Source: Membranihabitans marinus (GTDB lineage Bacteria; Bacteroidota; Bacteroidia; Chitinophagales; Saprospiraceae). Taken from it: a stretch of 64,000 bases of DNA. The translations under genes were made by a program, and so were the position numbers. How positions within the stretch are numbered: position 1 is the first letter of the stretch; each line of letters opens with the position of its first letter. Below the pieces are notes generated by a model, which saw only the letters and a program-made list of their open reading frames with translations, did not search any database and had not been told where the DNA came from. This document shows, in pieces, positions 34,945 to 42,607 of this stretch. The stretch lies in the NCBI RefSeq assembly GCF_021729155.1, contig NZ_JAJQYA010000004.1, positions 124,001-188,000 on the forward strand, given 5' to 3'.

Positions 34945-35853
34945 ATGAATTTAAAAAATGTTATTTTAGGATTGCTGGTAATGACTTTTTTTGCTGTACA
35001 GAAAGCTCATAGTCAAGGCATGATCGATGGTTTTTACAATACTAAGGGTCAGCTTTCTTTAACAGCATCCTATACGGGATCAAAGGTAGAAGACTTCTAT
35101 GTAGGGACGACGAAGGCCAGTCCAGTTCCCGCTCTAAATACCATTGAACAAAGCATAGTTTCCCTATATGCCAAATATGCATTAATGGACAATCTTTCAC
35201 TTATTGTCAATGCTCCATTTATCTCCTCAAAAAGTGGAGCCGATGCGGATCCAGTAAACGGGGAAACCAAGGTGTCAGGATTTCAAGACATAAGCCTTGC
35301 TGCCAAACTCAGACCTTTTAGTGTAGATGCTGGAGCTGGGAGCCTAGATGGGATTACTTCATTGACTATAGGCATCCCTACAGGGTATGAAGCCAACGGC
35401 ATCCTTTCTAATGGTAATGGTGCTTTCTCGACTGATCTTCATGTGGGAGCACAATACAACTTTAACATGGGCTTATTTGCTACTGCTATGGCAGGGTATA
35501 GTTTTAGAGGTGAAGCAGAAAACACTTTTAAAACAGCACATGGAAACAAATTTGATGTACCAAATGCATTTCTCTTTGCGGCCAAAATAGGATATGCAGG
35601 CGCGCATTTCTATATTGAAGGTTGGATGGATCATCAATCCTCATCTGATGGAGTAGATATCATGGGAACAGGATTTGATGGCAATTTTCCTGAAACCAAG
35701 GTAAACTATACTCGTTTTGGTGCTACAGCCTATGTACCGATCACCAAAGCGCTAGGTGTAAGTGTAGGTTTTGGTAGTGTAACCAGTGGAAGGAACATCA
35801 GCATTACCAATTATTTCAATGGTGGGATTACTTTAAACTTTGATACTATGTAA
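34945..35853 (+). CDS. Outer membrane beta-barrel (transporter-like) protein
   Basis: A 302-aa exported protein with a signal peptide (MNLKNVILGLLVMTFFAVQK, cleavage near HSQG). The mature part shows alternating amphipathic strands of an outer membrane barrel, such as YNTKGQLSLTASYTGSKVED, MDNLSLIVNAPFI, SLTIGIPTGYE and FNMGLFATAMAGYSF, and ends in a beta-strand close to the C-terminus (NGGITLNFDTM). It resembles the loosely defined transporter / meta-pathway phenol degradation-like barrels; substrate unknown. It is transcribed alone and is followed by an 18-bp palindrome and a strong terminator. Confidence 0.8.
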   Translation: MNLKNVILGLLVMTFFAVQKAHSQGMIDGFYNTKGQLSLTASYTGSKVEDFYVGTTKASPVPALNTIEQSIVSLYAKYALMDNLSLIVNAPFISSKSGADADPVNGETKVSGFQDISLAAKLRPFSVDAGAGSLDGITSLTIGIPTGYEANGILSNGNGAFSTDLHVGAQYNFNMGLFATAMAGYSFRGEAENTFKTAHGNKFDVPNAFLFAAKIGYAGAHFYIEGWMDHQSSSDGVDIMGTGFDGNFPETKVNYTRFGATAYVPITKALGVSVGFGSVTSGRNISITNYFNGGITLNFDTM

Positions 35854-35871
35854 TACCAAATGCATTTGGTA
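35854..35871. repeat. Perfect 18-bp palindrome after the barrel gene
   Basis: TACCAAATGCATTTGGTA begins directly after the stop codon at 35853. With no T tract it is unlikely to be the terminator itself, which lies 30 nt further on; it may stabilise the mRNA 3' end or bind a protein. Confidence 0.55.
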
Positions 35872-35902
35872 TAATTCCAATGAACGGTATCACATTATTG
35901 AT

Positions 35903-35940
35903 TCCTATGTCTTCTCATGTAAGGCATAGGATTTTTTTTT
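35903..35940 (+). terminator. Terminator of the barrel-protein gene
   Basis: TCCTATG (35903-35909) pairs with CATAGGA (35925-35931) around a 15-nt loop and is followed by nine T residues. Confidence 0.8.
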
Positions 35941-36247
35941 GCTAGCTCATACTTTTATTAGACAGAGTATTAGTTATTTTGGAGAAATTGAAATTTATGA
36001 CTGAGCAACTACAATCTGAAATACTAACCTCATTCAGGATAGAGAAAGTATAATACCATCAAATGGTGAGATAGAAAAAAATCTATACATTGAATCTAAC
36101 ATTAGAGAAGACCGAGCTTAGATATAGAAGAATTATTCACAGGCCCAATCTTTGAAACCATATCAGATATTCTAACATAAAAAAAAGCGTAAATCTTTAT
36201 AAGACCTACGCTTCAATATTTTCAATAAAATATCTTAAAAAGATAGA
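35941..36247. other. Gene-free stretch between convergent barrel and transaldolase genes
   Basis: Apart from the transaldolase terminator at 36179-36213 I see nothing in it. Confidence 0.45.
36179..36213 (-). terminator. Terminator of the transaldolase gene
   Basis: On the minus strand AAGCGTA (complement of 36207-36213) pairs with TACGCTT (complement of 36185-36191), with an inner TCTT/AAGA stem, followed by a run of T (36179-36186 read as A on the plus strand). Confidence 0.85.
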
Positions 36248-36904
36248 TTATCCATTATTTTTATTGTAATCAGCAAGGAATTTCTCCAAACCGATGTCTG
36301 TTAAAGGATGTTTCAACAATCCCATGATTGAATTCAATGGACAAGTAACAACATCTGCTCCAGAGATCGCAGCATCTACGATTTGCTTAGAAGAACGAAT
36401 AGATGCAGCAAGGATTTCAGTATCGAAATCTTGGATGGCATATATCTCAGCTATTTGGCCTATAAGATCCATACCTTCCCAGTTGATATCATCGATTCTT
36501 CCGATAAAAGGCGACACATAATCAGCACCAGCTTTTGCAGCCAAAATGGCTTGACCTGCGCTAAATACCAATGTACAATTGGTTCGAATACCATGGTCAG
36601 AAAACCATCTCAATGCTTTGACACCATCTTTGATCATCGGCACCTTAACCACAATATTTTCAGCTATAGTTGCCAATTCTTTACCTTCAGCAACCATGCC
36701 ATCAAAATCAACGCTGATAACTTCAGCACTTACATCGCCATCTACTATATCACAAATAGCTGCATAATGATTTCGAATATTTTTTTCTCCGCTAATACCT
36801 TCTTTAGCCATTAGGGAAGGATTGGTAGTTACACCATCTAATACACCTAGATCTTTTGCTTCTTTAATTTGATCTAAATTAGCAGTATCAATGAAAAACT
36901 TCAT
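36248..36904 (-). CDS. tal: Transaldolase (short TalC/fructose-6-phosphate aldolase type)
   Basis: Transfers a dihydroxyacetone unit between sugar phosphates in the non-oxidative pentose phosphate pathway. The 218-aa length and [20 protein letters not shown] start are those of the short decameric class that also includes fructose-6-phosphate aldolase. The Schiff-base lysine is in NIVVKVPM (Lys87); other landmarks are [36 protein letters not shown] and AASIRSSKQ. Members annotated as transaldolase in this class are usual in Bacteroidota. It lies upstream of its own strong terminator and downstream of ffs on the same strand. Confidence 0.95.
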   Translation of the reverse strand: MKFFIDTANLDQIKEAKDLGVLDGVTTNPSLMAKEGISGEKNIRNHYAAICDIVDGDVSAEVISVDFDGMVAEGKELATIAENIVVKVPMIKDGVKALRWFSDHGIRTNCTLVFSAGQAILAAKAGADYVSPFIGRIDDINWEGMDLIGQIAEIYAIQDFDTEILAASIRSSKQIVDAAISGADVVTCPLNSIMGLLKHPLTDIGLEKFLADYNKNNG

Positions 36905-36933
36905 ATTTATTGGATTTTAATAGATTGAAAGGT

Positions 36934-37027
36934 AAAAACGAGAACGCATGCCGTCCGCTACAACCGCCTACCCTTGCTGCGTTTCCACCCTGGGGGAGTT
37001 CAGCAGGAGCTGGACGCATGGTTCTCG
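36934..37027 (-). ncRNA. ffs: Signal recognition particle RNA (small bacterial 4.5S type)
   Basis: Read on the minus strand, about 94 nt: the ends CGAGAAC and GTTCTCG pair, followed by ATGC/GCAT and GTCC/GGAC stems. The apical part holds the SRP domain IV signature CCCCCAGG..GGAA..GCAGCAAGGG with the GGAA tetraloop region (36968-37003). It ends in a T run (complement of 36934-36938). An exact TACTTTTG promoter element sits 6 nt upstream of the predicted 5' end. It partners Ffh and the FtsY encoded at 13710. Confidence 0.93.
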
Positions 37028-37032
37028 AACGG

Positions 37033-37040
37033 CAAAAGTA
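37033..37040 (-). promoter_or_regulatory. Promoter -7 element for ffs
   Basis: Minus-strand TACTTTTG matches TAnnTTTG and places transcription start at the first base of the terminal stem of the SRP RNA, which mutually supports both calls. Confidence 0.65.
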
Positions 37041-37324
37041 ATAATAATTAGTGAAATCACAGCGCTAAAACGCAAAAATTATCCTGTAAAACAGGGATAA
37101 AAAATATAGTAAATATCTCAGATGTCATTATTCTTTGACAATGAGATCATTAACCGACAACGATAAATTATTAAAATTTCTAGGATAGGGAAAATAAAAT
37201 ATAAACAAATGACCAATGGAGTATTTACCGCCTTCCTATTTAACTATTGATGTGTACAGGACAAAGAAAAACCTCGAATGTCATTCAATAAGAAGATAGG
37301 CAAAAATTTGACCTACAGAAAAGG

Positions 37325-38125
37325 TTAGTAGGCTTGTAATGAAGGTTGCGCTACTTTTATTGAAAAATCTCGGTGTTTAAGCAATCTCAAAATCCCATAT
37401 TTACCGAATAAATGAGCCGCACCGACAGCAATAAATGCTTTTTCACCAAGTAAATTTTCCGCTAATAAATCAGCCATTTTAATATTTCTATTATACAGTA
37501 ATGGCTTCCTCAATATCCCCATTTGATGAAGTGAATTGCGATACAATAATCTGGTATTCTTCTCGGAATAATGACGACAGAGATCGGCGTATTTTTTTTT
37601 GACTTTTGATGGATTTCTACCCAATTGAACTAATTGCTTAAGTTGAATTTCGACTGGAATATTTCGAAATAACCCCATTTGTTCTTCCTTGGTTTCCAAG
37701 TATTTCATTTCTTTATTTCGACTCTTTGCATATTCGTATAGAGCTTGATCCAAAATAAGGCTAGATGAATTGTGAAAACTCGATTCCAACAAAATATGTA
37801 TAGCTATCATGGGATAAAAATGAATCAATTGATTCATATCCACTCCAAATGATTTCAATATTATGCGGCGTAACTTTTCGTATTTTTTGTCACCCAGTAA
37901 TTGCTGGATATCCATTCCAGGAGGTAAAAAATGGCTTTGCTGTAACAGTTCAGAATCACTGCTGGACAGATCCATTTCGGAATAGTAATAATCTTGAGAA
38001 AGGATGGTGTTGTGTAACCATTCTATGTCGTGGAAAGCACTGTCATTTCGCACATGCATTGTTCCAAATACAAAGGAAGAAATGCCACTACTGGAAGTTA
38101 CTTCCCACAACAAAGAATTATTCAA
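37325..38125 (-). CDS. TraB/GumN family protein
   Basis: A 266-aa member of the TraB/GumN (erythromycin esterase-TIKI-like) superfamily. Landmarks are the N-terminal SGISSFVFGTMHVRND with the conserved GTMH metal-site motif, ILDQALYEYAKSRNKEMKYLETKEEQ in the middle (E of the second site), and AFIAVGAAHLFGKYGILRLL near the C-terminus (GxxH). These are all positions of the metal-dependent protease-like site. No signal peptide is visible with the ATG at 38125, unlike many exported GumN proteins, so it may be cytoplasmic. It starts 19 nt after the lrp stop and is probably co-transcribed with it. Confidence 0.88.
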   Translation of the reverse strand: MNNSLLWEVTSSSGISSFVFGTMHVRNDSAFHDIEWLHNTILSQDYYYSEMDLSSSDSELLQQSHFLPPGMDIQQLLGDKKYEKLRRIILKSFGVDMNQLIHFYPMIAIHILLESSFHNSSSLILDQALYEYAKSRNKEMKYLETKEEQMGLFRNIPVEIQLKQLVQLGRNPSKVKKKYADLCRHYSEKNTRLLYRNSLHQMGILRKPLLYNRNIKMADLLAENLLGEKAFIAVGAAHLFGKYGILRLLKHRDFSIKVAQPSLQAY

Positions 38126-38144
38126 TGGTTACTGGTTTAAATTT

Positions 38145-38627
38145 TTAGTTAGAACCGTAATCGAAAGGCAAAACCTTAGAATCTTTAACTTGAGACAAAG
38201 TCATCAAAGTTTTCAATCGTTCGATTTCGTCAATTTTTGATAGTGTTCTAAACAACAATTCTTCGTAGTTAGGAATATCTTTACATACTATCTTCATCAA
38301 AGCATCGGCTTCCCCTGTGATAATATAACATTCTACTACTTCATCGATTTCATTAATCTTTTTAAGAAAGTTGTCCAATGCATTTTCTTTATGCCATGCA
38401 ATATCAACCAACAAATAAGTTTGAACACTCAATCCTATGGTCGCATTGTTTACCTTGGCATGGTAACTAGACAATACATTTAAATTCTCCAACTTTTTCA
38501 CCCTCTCCAATGTGGGTGCTGGTGACAATCCAATTCTTTTAGATAGATCTAAATTTGTAATCTTACAATTCTCTTGCAAAATTTTTATAATCTTTTTGTC
38601 AATTGCATCTAATTTTACTTCAGACAT
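38145..38627 (-). CDS. Lrp/AsnC family transcriptional regulator
   Basis: A 160-aa feast/famine regulator: N-terminal helix-turn-helix (LDAIDKKIIKILQENCKITN with LSKRIGLSPAPTLERVKKLE) and a C-terminal ligand-binding RAM domain (YLLVDIAWHKENALDNFLKK; ECYIITGEADALMKIVCKD). These proteins usually respond to amino acids. The gene next upstream on the same strand encodes glutamate dehydrogenase, a plausible target, although 181 nt and a promoter separate them. Confidence 0.93.
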   Translation of the reverse strand: MSEVKLDAIDKKIIKILQENCKITNLDLSKRIGLSPAPTLERVKKLENLNVLSSYHAKVNNATIGLSVQTYLLVDIAWHKENALDNFLKKINEIDEVVECYIITGEADALMKIVCKDIPNYEELLFRTLSKIDEIERLKTLMTLSQVKDSKVLPFDYGSN

Positions 38628-38669
38628 TTTCTCAATTTTAATAATTAAAAGGTTTTATAATTAGCGCTG

Positions 38670-38677
38670 CAAATATA
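38670..38677 (-). promoter_or_regulatory. Promoter -7 element for the lrp gene
   Basis: Minus-strand TATATTTG fits TAnnTTTG; transcription would start near 38663, giving a 36-nt leader. Confidence 0.5.
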
Positions 38678-38808
38678 GAATAATATTTAGTATTTGATAA
38701 ATTATAAGAATAATATATTGTTAATAATATTAAAATTTAACAGTCTAAAAGAAACAAAATTAGGAATTTCATAATAATATCATAAGAAACTAGCACAATA
38801 ACACCAGA

Positions 38809-40227
38809 TTACGGAAAAACACCTAACTGAGTGTAGTCCATAGCCACTTTATTAATTGCCACAACAAAAGCAGCAGTTCTCATGTCTGGAATGTTCTGCT
38901 TTTTCATTTGTATTCGGATCTGATCGTAAGCATTGATCATGGTTTCCTCTAATCCTGAACGAACTAAATCAATTTCGTCCCCCCCTTTTGTTAACAAGGA
39001 TCGTTCCATTTTTGTAACAGTTTTCCCCGTCAACTTCTCCATATAATCTACAATATTGGAATAAGATTGTTCATTAAACCGTTTATCTACTCTTCCAAAC
39101 CTAACGTGATCTAAATTTTTTAACCATTCAAAATACGACACCGTCACCCCACCGGCATTGGCATAAAAATCTGGAATCACTAAAATATTTTTTTCCAACA
39201 ATATTTTTTCTGCTTCCGAGGTAATCGGACCATTGGCAGCTTCTGCTATTATTTTGGCCTGAATGCGGTCTACATTATCTTCATGAATTTGATTCTCCAA
39301 GGCAGCGGGTATTAAGACATCACAAGGCAAGTAAAGCGCTTCGTTGCGATCTTTTAAATTTTGGGCATTGGGAAAATCCATAATTGATCCCGTTTTCGCT
39401 TTGTGCTGCAAAAGACTGTGTATATCTATCCCTTCGGGATTGTATATTCCTCCTTCAAATTCCGAAACGGCAATGACCATCATCTTTCCTTCATCTTGAC
39501 AGATACTAGCACTGTAGCTTCCCACATTACCCAATCCTTGGACAATGATCTTTTTGTTTTCAGTGCCTGGCTCCAATCCCACTTTTTTAACCATTGCCTT
39601 GTCCTCCAACAAACAGCGAATGGCATAATAAACACCGCGGCCAGTGGCTTCTGTCCGACCATTGATACCGTTCAATTGCACTGGCTTTCCAGTTACACAG
39701 GCATTGGCGTTGATATCGTCTCCCGCTAAGATTCTATATGTATCCAATATCCATCCCATTTCCCTAGGTCCAGTACCATAATCTGGGGCTGGAACATCGA
39801 GTCCGGGCCCGATGAAATTTTTCTTTACAAGCTCGGTAGTATATCTTCTGGTAATTCTTTCTAGTTGGGATGGGGTATATTCCCTAGGGCTAATTTTAAC
39901 TCCCCCTTTAGCACCCCCAAATGGCACATCTACTAGGGCACATTTATAAGTCATTAAAGCGGCGAGGGCCATGACTTCTTCTTGGTTTACTTTTGAGCTG
40001 TATCGAATTCCCCCTTTGGTCGGCAATCTATGGTGGGAATGCTGAACCCGATATGCTTCTAAGACTTCGTACTTCCCTCCTATTTTTACGGGAAAATTCA
40101 TTTTATACACCGCATTCGATGCTTTTATCTGTTGTAGTATTCCCTGACTGACGTGAGTATAAGCTGCAGCTTTATCAAAATTAGCGCTTACACTTTCAAA
40201 AAACTTATTATTGCCTTCCTTTCCCAT
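38809..40227 (-). CDS. gdhA: Glutamate dehydrogenase (Glu/Leu/Phe/Val dehydrogenase family)
   Basis: Oxidative deamination of glutamate, or the reverse, linking nitrogen and carbon metabolism. The start chosen is the ATG at 40227 (472 aa, MGKEGNNKFFESVSANF); the frame runs 13 codons further upstream into the ccmD-like gene. Landmarks: LPTKGGIRYSSKVNQEEVMA, VPFGGAKGGVKISPREY with catalytic Lys, VPAPDYGTGPREMGWI, and the Rossmann motif IIVQGLGNVGSYSA. It overlaps the ccmD-like gene by 20 nt, so it is probably translated from the same message as the cytochrome c maturation genes. Confidence 0.94.
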   Translation of the reverse strand: MGKEGNNKFFESVSANFDKAAAYTHVSQGILQQIKASNAVYKMNFPVKIGGKYEVLEAYRVQHSHHRLPTKGGIRYSSKVNQEEVMALAALMTYKCALVDVPFGGAKGGVKISPREYTPSQLERITRRYTTELVKKNFIGPGLDVPAPDYGTGPREMGWILDTYRILAGDDINANACVTGKPVQLNGINGRTEATGRGVYYAIRCLLEDKAMVKKVGLEPGTENKKIIVQGLGNVGSYSASICQDEGKMMVIAVSEFEGGIYNPEGIDIHSLLQHKAKTGSIMDFPNAQNLKDRNEALYLPCDVLIPAALENQIHEDNVDRIQAKIIAEAANGPITSEAEKILLEKNILVIPDFYANAGGVTVSYFEWLKNLDHVRFGRVDKRFNEQSYSNIVDYMEKLTGKTVTKMERSLLTKGGDEIDLVRSGLEETMINAYDQIRIQMKKQNIPDMRTAAFVVAINKVAMDYTQLGVFP

Positions 40228-40381
40228 GATTAATCTTTTTTTCAAGTTTAGAAATCTTCTTTTCAAGTGAGTAGAGATAATAAAACAATCCCAAGAGAAT
40301 AACTAAAATTACTGCGACTACTACATACATTTTTCCCATACTATGCATAAAATCACCGGATAGAGTTATCAATTGAATCAT
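40208..40381 (-). CDS. CcmD-like small membrane protein
   Basis: A 57-aa protein starting MIQLITLSGDFMHSMGKMYV with one strongly hydrophobic helix (~19-37, YVVVAVILVILLGLFYYL) followed by a basic coiled-coil-like tail (LEKKISKLEKKIN). Size, topology and position directly after the CcmC-like gene match CcmD, the small partner of the haem exporter. It begins 53 nt after ccmC and overlaps the gdhA start by 20 nt in another frame. The tiny size makes family assignment by sequence alone weak; context carries the call. Confidence 0.78.
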   Translation of the reverse strand: MIQLITLSGDFMHSMGKMYVVVAVILVILLGLFYYLYSLEKKISKLEKKINHGKGRQ

Positions 40382-40434
40382 TTTATCTTATTTTTAAATT
40401 TAAATAAAAGTTTTTTTTATAAAACAGGGTTAAT

Positions 40435-41478
40435 TTATATCTTATTAGAAATATTTTCTAAGTTTTTCACACGATATCTAAGTTGCGCTATCCAAGCTCC
40501 AACCAGAGCCCAACCAATGATGGCAGGATAAAATATCATTCTCATGGTATTGTCAAGATCCTCCCCTCCCATTGCTGGATTACCACCATTACCTGGATGC
40601 AAACTTTCTGACATTCTCGGTAAAATATACAATAGAGGAATCAATGCTATAAAAGCAAAAATATTAAATATAGCCGAGATGCGAGCTCTCTTATATGGAT
40701 CATCTAAGGCGGTTCGCAAAAGAAAATAAGCTGCATAAATCAACAATGCAATTGCTGTGGTTATCTGTTTAATGTCCCAAGACCAAGGTCGTCCCCAAGT
40801 GTATTTCGCCCAAACCATACCAGTAAGCAATCCCAAGATCCCAAATAGAAATCCGACTTCAGTATATCCATTTGATTTGGCATCATCCAACAAATGATTA
40901 GACCTCAATACTCTAACACTATAATATACAGCTATCATTAACAACAACATCATGGCCATCCATAAACTAACATGGAAATAAGTATTTCGAATAGTCTCTA
41001 GTAAGATGGAACGATAGGGAAAGTGCAAAATTGTCTTGACATTCAAATCGGACAAAGTAAGATTAGTCCACGCTGCATTATTAGAAACATTATTACCTGA
41101 TTCCATTATATAAACTGCTCCCGGCAATATAGCCGTCCCTTGATCGGGGAAATCTACTATAAGTGTTAAATCACTCTTTAACTTGTCCTTGGGTAGATTA
41201 TTTGGTATTTCAAAAGCAGCATCGATACTAGATTCTGTTGAAACCGAAATCGAACCAGCTTGAATTAAATGATCATTGTCGTATTTTAACCAAGCTCGAA
41301 TATCATCTGCCTTATGGCTTAAGTCGGCATTATAGGTTTGTACATTTAAGGTGATGTTATTTCCTCCCGACAGTTGATATGGAGATACTCCTGTTATACC
41401 GATTCCAATAGGAATAAGAAGTCCAGCTACATGTACTGCGATTACGATAACAACTCCTAATATTTTCCACCACTTCAT
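40435..41478 (-). CDS. ccmC: Cytochrome c maturation protein CcmC-like (haem handling) with periplasmic insertion
   Basis: A 347-aa inner membrane protein. The tryptophan-rich haem-binding signature appears as WGRPWSWDIKQ (~232-242) between transmembrane helices, as in CcmC/CcsA haem handlers. There is one N-terminal membrane segment (~5-29), then a ~110-residue soluble beta-rich region (~30-150, QTYNADLSHKADDIRAWLKY onwards), then about five more helices. CcmC of Proteobacteria is about 240 aa, so the soluble region between helices 1 and 2 is an insertion. It lies between CcmB and the CcmD-like gene on the same strand, giving the order ccmB-ccmC-ccmD. Confidence 0.88.
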   Translation of the reverse strand: MKWWKILGVVIVIAVHVAGLLIPIGIGITGVSPYQLSGGNNITLNVQTYNADLSHKADDIRAWLKYDNDHLIQAGSISVSTESSIDAAFEIPNNLPKDKLKSDLTLIVDFPDQGTAILPGAVYIMESGNNVSNNAAWTNLTLSDLNVKTILHFPYRSILLETIRNTYFHVSLWMAMMLLLMIAVYYSVRVLRSNHLLDDAKSNGYTEVGFLFGILGLLTGMVWAKYTWGRPWSWDIKQITTAIALLIYAAYFLLRTALDDPYKRARISAIFNIFAFIALIPLLYILPRMSESLHPGNGGNPAMGGEDLDNTMRMIFYPAIIGWALVGAWIAQLRYRVKNLENISNKI

Positions 41479-41787
41479 ATATTATAAATTTTTAAGTATA
41501 ATGGCCAATCAATGCTTAACAAACCGACTTAGACAATGTTGACATAGATTCCAAAATCTAACATACTATATTTTTATTTCAAAAGTAAAGTCCGGTCAAA
41601 TATTTTTATCATCGAAATAGATGATAGATGGACAGCAAATCATTTTATAATATACAGCATATATTTCAATATATTTTTTCACGAGAAGAAAATTATAGTA
41701 AAATCACTCTTGTATTAGTATATAGATTACCTCCAATAAGGTCAATGAGTAATCGGGGAGATACGAAAAGGCTTACATTAAGATCTG
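41479..41787. other. Gap between ccmB and ccmC
   Basis: About 310 bases without a credible gene. ccmB and ccmC are usually adjacent, so this is a wide gap. No promoter of the TAnnTTTG type, terminator or gene remnant was recognised on the minus strand. Confidence 0.45.
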
Positions 41788-42417
41788 CTAATCGCTCCAA
41801 ATATAGGGAAATAGAAAAACAGAGGCTACCGAAAAACAGAGGCCCAGGCCTGATAAAATAAATGCATCTGAAGCCCAATTATTGGCTACTGGATTTATCC
41901 CAACAGATATAGCTCCGATATTATACAATTCTAAAATAATAGGTATGATCAATGGAATGGTCAATACTGGATATAGGGATTGTGACTTATTACTGCGGAT
42001 AGCAATCCCATTCATCAAGTGAGTAATGGCCGAAAAATTAAATGCTGCCAAAATCAAGGATACTACGAATGACAAAGAATTTATCACAAAGTTTCCAAAT
42101 AAAAAATACATAGCGCCCCAGAGAATGGAAAGTAGAAACAGATTTTGAATAAAACCAATAAGTAAACCCGAAAGTAAAACGGATTCAGCAGACAACAATT
42201 GATAAAGCATTTGGTATTCTTCTTCCAATTCTTCTTTCAATCCTCGCGACGAAGCATGAATTAGAGAAAAAACAGCAATAACCCAATACAGAGACAACCA
42301 CATTTTGGAATTTAGACTATCGAATATCAGATAAACGATAAACACTGAGGCCAACAAGAACTGCAAAGCAGACAACCAATCACTAATGGAACGCCATTCT
42401 TGTTTTAATTTAAACAT
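41788..42417 (-). CDS. ccmB: Haem exporter permease CcmB
   Basis: Membrane subunit of the CcmAB(C) ABC transporter used in system I cytochrome c maturation. The 209-aa protein (ATG at 42417; a TTG at 42441 would add 8 residues) starts MFKLKQEWRS and has six hydrophobic segments. It has the CcmB-typical sequence HASSRGLKEELEEEYQMLYQ after the second helix, recalling the cytoplasmic loop with the E-x2-(D/E)-G-like coupling region. The ATPase CcmA is not in the window. It precedes ccmC on the same strand. Confidence 0.9.
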   Translation of the reverse strand: MFKLKQEWRSISDWLSALQFLLASVFIVYLIFDSLNSKMWLSLYWVIAVFSLIHASSRGLKEELEEEYQMLYQLLSAESVLLSGLLIGFIQNLFLLSILWGAMYFLFGNFVINSLSFVVSLILAAFNFSAITHLMNGIAIRSNKSQSLYPVLTIPLIIPIILELYNIGAISVGINPVANNWASDAFILSGLGLCFSVASVFLFPYIWSD

Positions 42418-42567
42418 TACTACAAATAAAAAAGAATTCAAATTAGCGAGATTTATATATCTAAATAATTAAAAAACAACACATTAACACTAAAAACCTC
42501 AACCATGCCAATTCAACACTTTACACAAAGTTAATACTGAGTTAATATATCGATAATAGGCGGAATA

Positions 42568-42575
42568 TATTTTTG
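42568..42575 (+). promoter_or_regulatory. Promoter -7 element for the beta-helix lipoprotein gene
   Basis: TATTTTTG matches TAnnTTTG and lies 33 nt upstream of the ATG at 42608. Confidence 0.5.
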
Positions 42576-42607
42576 TCGCAAATTAATAAACTAAAATGAT
42601 TTTACTT

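Noticed and set aside
41628-41861. 77-aa plus-strand frame in the ccmB-ccmC gap
   Set aside because: It overlaps the end of ccmB, has an Arg/Lys/Asn-rich random-looking translation and no promoter element upstream.
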